A stretch of 8,487 bases of DNA from Bacteroidales bacterium (lineage in GTDB: Bacteria > Bacteroidota > Bacteroidia > Bacteroidales > ML635J-15). Both the position numbers and the translations under genes were made by a program. Below, piece after piece: positions 7,479 to 8,487 of the stretch (within the stretch, counting starts at the first letter, position 1; each line of letters opens with the position of its first letter). The notes beneath the pieces were generated by a model. The model saw only the letters and a list, made by a program, of their open reading frames with translations. It ran no database searches and had not been told where the DNA came from. The stretch spans positions 1-8,487 of the forward strand of contig SLSH01000132.1 in NCBI GenBank assembly GCA_007130555.1. The letters are read 5' to 3'.

Positions 7479-7485
7479 TATCTTA
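7479..7485. repeat. Right target-site duplication TATCTTA, containing the trmD stop codon
   Basis: Identical to 7011-7017 and abutting the right terminal inverted repeat. Bases 7483-7485 are the complement of the trmD TAA stop. Confidence 0.7.
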
Positions 7486-8163
7486 TTTATCGTCCAATAA
7501 GTCCGGTCTTAATTTTTTTGTTCTTTGGATGATTTGTTTTTCTTTCCATTTATCAATTTCCGCAAAATTTCCCGACATAAGTACTTTGGGCACTTTCCAT
7601 TTATTGAAAACAGCCGGTCTTGTATAAACGGGCGGACCCAGTAATCCGTCCTGGAAAGAGTCTGTTAAAGCGGATTGTTCGTCTCCTATGGCTTTGGGCA
7701 AAAGTCTTATTATACTATCGCAAAAAACGGCAGCGGCAAGTTCCCCTCCTGTTAAAACAAAATCTCCCAAACTGTATTCTTCGGTAATTAAATAATCCCT
7801 TATTCTCTGGTCAATTCCTTTATAATGCCCACATAAAAGTATCAGATTGTTTTTTGTACTTAAATCATTTGCCGTGCTTTGATTCCATTTTTTTCCGTCC
7901 GGCGAAGTATAAATAATCGCATCGTATTTTCTTTCGTTTTTTAATTTATTGATAATATTAAATACGGGTTCTATCATTATTACCATCCCTGCTTCTCCTC
8001 CATAAGGATAATCGTCTATTTGCTTATGTTTCCCCAAACCGTATTTGCGTAAATCATGAATAACAATTTCTGCAATTTTATTATCAAGCGCCCTTTTAAT
8101 AATACTATGATTTAAAGGACTGAAAAGCAGTTCGGGCAAAGCACTTATTATATCTATCCGCAT
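7483..8163 (-). CDS. trmD: tRNA (guanine-N1-)-methyltransferase TrmD
   Basis: A complete 226-residue cytoplasmic enzyme that uses S-adenosylmethionine to methylate G37 next to the anticodon (m1G37), which prevents +1 frameshifting; it is generally essential. The N-terminal MRIDIISALPELL is typical. Motifs in order: DDYPYGGEAGMV (50-61); CGHYKGIDQR (111-120) and EEYSLGDFVLTGGELA (128-143) of the SPOUT trefoil-knot cofactor site; then DSFQDGLLGPPVYTRP (168-183), containing the region of the catalytic aspartate and the tRNA-binding segment; and a helical tail with SGNFAEIDKWK. It is somewhat shorter than the roughly 250-residue proteobacterial enzymes but nothing essential appears missing. The start is the ATG at 8161-8163, preceded by an A/T-rich leader and no Shine-Dalgarno sequence. 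It stands alone here, without rpsP, rimM or rplS beside it on this side. Its stop codon lies within the target duplication of the adjoining mobile element. Confidence 0.97.
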   Translation of the reverse strand: MRIDIISALPELLFSPLNHSIIKRALDNKIAEIVIHDLRKYGLGKHKQIDDYPYGGEAGMVIMIEPVFNIINKLKNERKYDAIIYTSPDGKKWNQSTANDLSTKNNLILLCGHYKGIDQRIRDYLITEEYSLGDFVLTGGELAAAVFCDSIIRLLPKAIGDEQSALTDSFQDGLLGPPVYTRPAVFNKWKVPKVLMSGNFAEIDKWKEKQIIQRTKKLRPDLLDDK

Positions 8164-8196
8164 TTTATAAAGATTTAATATAAAAGTAATATGTTA

Positions 8197-8204
8197 CAAA
8201 TTTA
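8197..8204 (-). promoter_or_regulatory. Candidate -7 box of the trmD promoter
   Basis: TAAATTTG on the minus strand matches TAnnTTTG and would start transcription roughly 27 nt before the trmD ATG. No convincing -33 TTTG was found at the expected distance. Confidence 0.35.
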
Positions 8205-8332
8205 ATTATAAATTCGCAATTATCCGGAATAGTATGAAAAAATGCGAAAAATCTCAAAAGACTTAAGAGTAATTATTTTGTAACTAATCAGTGTGTAAAT
8301 TATAAATATTTTTTTAGTATCTCGGTACGCTG
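8205..8332. other. A/T-rich intergenic stretch with no recognisable gene
   Basis: The 324-bp region between the trmD start and the window end contains two promoter boxes and the double hairpin; the part between the boxes shows no open frame of note, no repeat and no terminator-like hairpin. Confidence 0.6.
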
Positions 8333-8340
8333 TATCTTTG
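8333..8340 (+). promoter_or_regulatory. Candidate -7 box driving the structured region at the window end
   Basis: TATCTTTG followed by CA is a perfect match to the Bacteroidota -7 consensus. T-rich sequence (8311-8315) stands in for the -33 box but is not a good match. A transcript from here would begin near 8347 and run into the double hairpin at 8396-8475. Confidence 0.5.
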
Positions 8341-8395
8341 CATTGAATAATGAACAATGAACAAGGATTTTTGATTTAAGAAGTATTGCATATTA

Positions 8396-8475
8396 TACTA
8401 AACCGCTAACAAGATGAACGAAGTAAAATCTTGTAGCAGGTTTAGTAAATGCCGACAGACTATCAAGTCGGTATT
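8396..8475 (+). ncRNA. Candidate structured RNA or leader: two adjoining hairpins, runs to or past the window edge
   Basis: Hairpin 1 pairs 8396-8415 with 8428-8447: an outer 9-bp block (T plus ACTAAACC with GGTTTAGT plus A), a 3-bp GCT/AGC block and an inner 7-bp ACAAGAT/ATCTTGT block, separated only by single bulged A residues (8438 and 8408), with a 12-nt loop. That is 19 pairs, all Watson-Crick. Hairpin 2 starts at the next base: 8448-8456 pairs with 8467-8475 (AATGCCGAC with GTCGGTATT, one G-U pair), loop 10 nt. The two could stack end to end. A perfect -7 box lies about 55 bp upstream. It does not match tmRNA, RNase P, SRP RNA, group I/II intron cores or any riboswitch I can recall. It could be a free-standing small RNA, a 5' leader, or the start of an RNA belonging to a gene just beyond the window. 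Confidence 0.5.
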
Positions 8476-8487
8476 CGTAAAAAATCA
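8414..8487 (+). CDS. Possible start of an unidentified gene, truncated by the window end
   Basis: An ATG at 8414-8416 opens a frame that stays open to the window end (24 full codons, beginning MNEVKSCSRF). An in-frame TAA at 8399-8401 fixes this ATG as the earliest standard start. Against coding: the frame runs straight through both hairpins, and it uses CGA and AGG codons, which seem uncommon in the neighbouring genes. No family is recognisable from so few residues. Confidence 0.2.
   Translation, partial: MNEVKSCSRFSKCRQTIKSVFVKN

Noticed and set aside
8350..8379. A 9-codon open frame just after the TATCTTTG box, a possible leader peptide
   Set aside because: No run of regulatory codons, no Shine-Dalgarno sequence, and it would start almost at the transcript 5' end; not enough to call.
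8448..8475. Group I intron core, because of an ACAGACTA stretch at 8455-8462
   Set aside because: The other conserved core elements (P, Q and S) are absent in the visible sequence, and the stretch sits in the loop side of a simple hairpin.

Overview
The window looks like a piece of a low-GC Bacteroidota chromosome, probably Bacteroidales or a close relative. Three things support this. The first gene ends in a CHU_C-type C-terminal domain, the sorting signal of type IX secretion (T9SS) cargo. Start codons follow A/T-rich leaders without a Shine-Dalgarno sequence. Several upstream regions carry the Bacteroidota -7 promoter box TAnnTTTG. No rRNA, tRNA, CRISPR array, phage gene or transposase gene is visible.

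Layout. 1-2955 (+): 3' part of a large modular T9SS-secreted adhesin-like protein with Ig/PKD-like domains, a four-copy repeat block, two SprB-like repeats, two PKD domains and the sorting domain; its start lies outside the window. 2982-4160 (-): a complete 12-helix MFS transporter, convergent with the adhesin. 4161-4379: a divergent control region with a promoter box on each strand and a perfect 12-bp palindrome. 4380-5846 (+) and 5904-6992 (+): two lipoproteins in tandem, a beta-helix protein and an endonuclease/exonuclease/phosphatase (EEP) family enzyme. 7483-8163 (-): trmD, the tRNA m1G37 methyltransferase, convergent with the EEP gene. 8164-8487: a non-coding stretch with the likely trmD promoter, a second promoter box on the + strand and, at the window edge, two adjoining hairpins that look like a structured RNA or leader.

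The most informative finding is in the 490-bp gap between the EEP gene and trmD. It is almost entirely a 461-bp element (7018-7478) bounded by 18-bp terminal inverted repeats (17/18 matching) and flanked by a 7-bp direct repeat TATCTTA. It encodes no transposase, so it reads as a MITE-like non-autonomous element. The right copy of the target duplication contains the trmD stop codon. Inside the element are four short hairpins sharing a CC-loop-GG core, two in each orientation, and three tandem copies of an ACTTGTGCT...GTCGAA unit enclosed by a 9-bp inverted repeat.

Functionally the genes do not form one pathway. They are a secreted surface protein, a membrane exporter of unknown substrate, two envelope lipoproteins that may be co-transcribed, and a housekeeping tRNA-modification gene. 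No gene-based novel system is evident; the non-coding elements are the parts worth following up.
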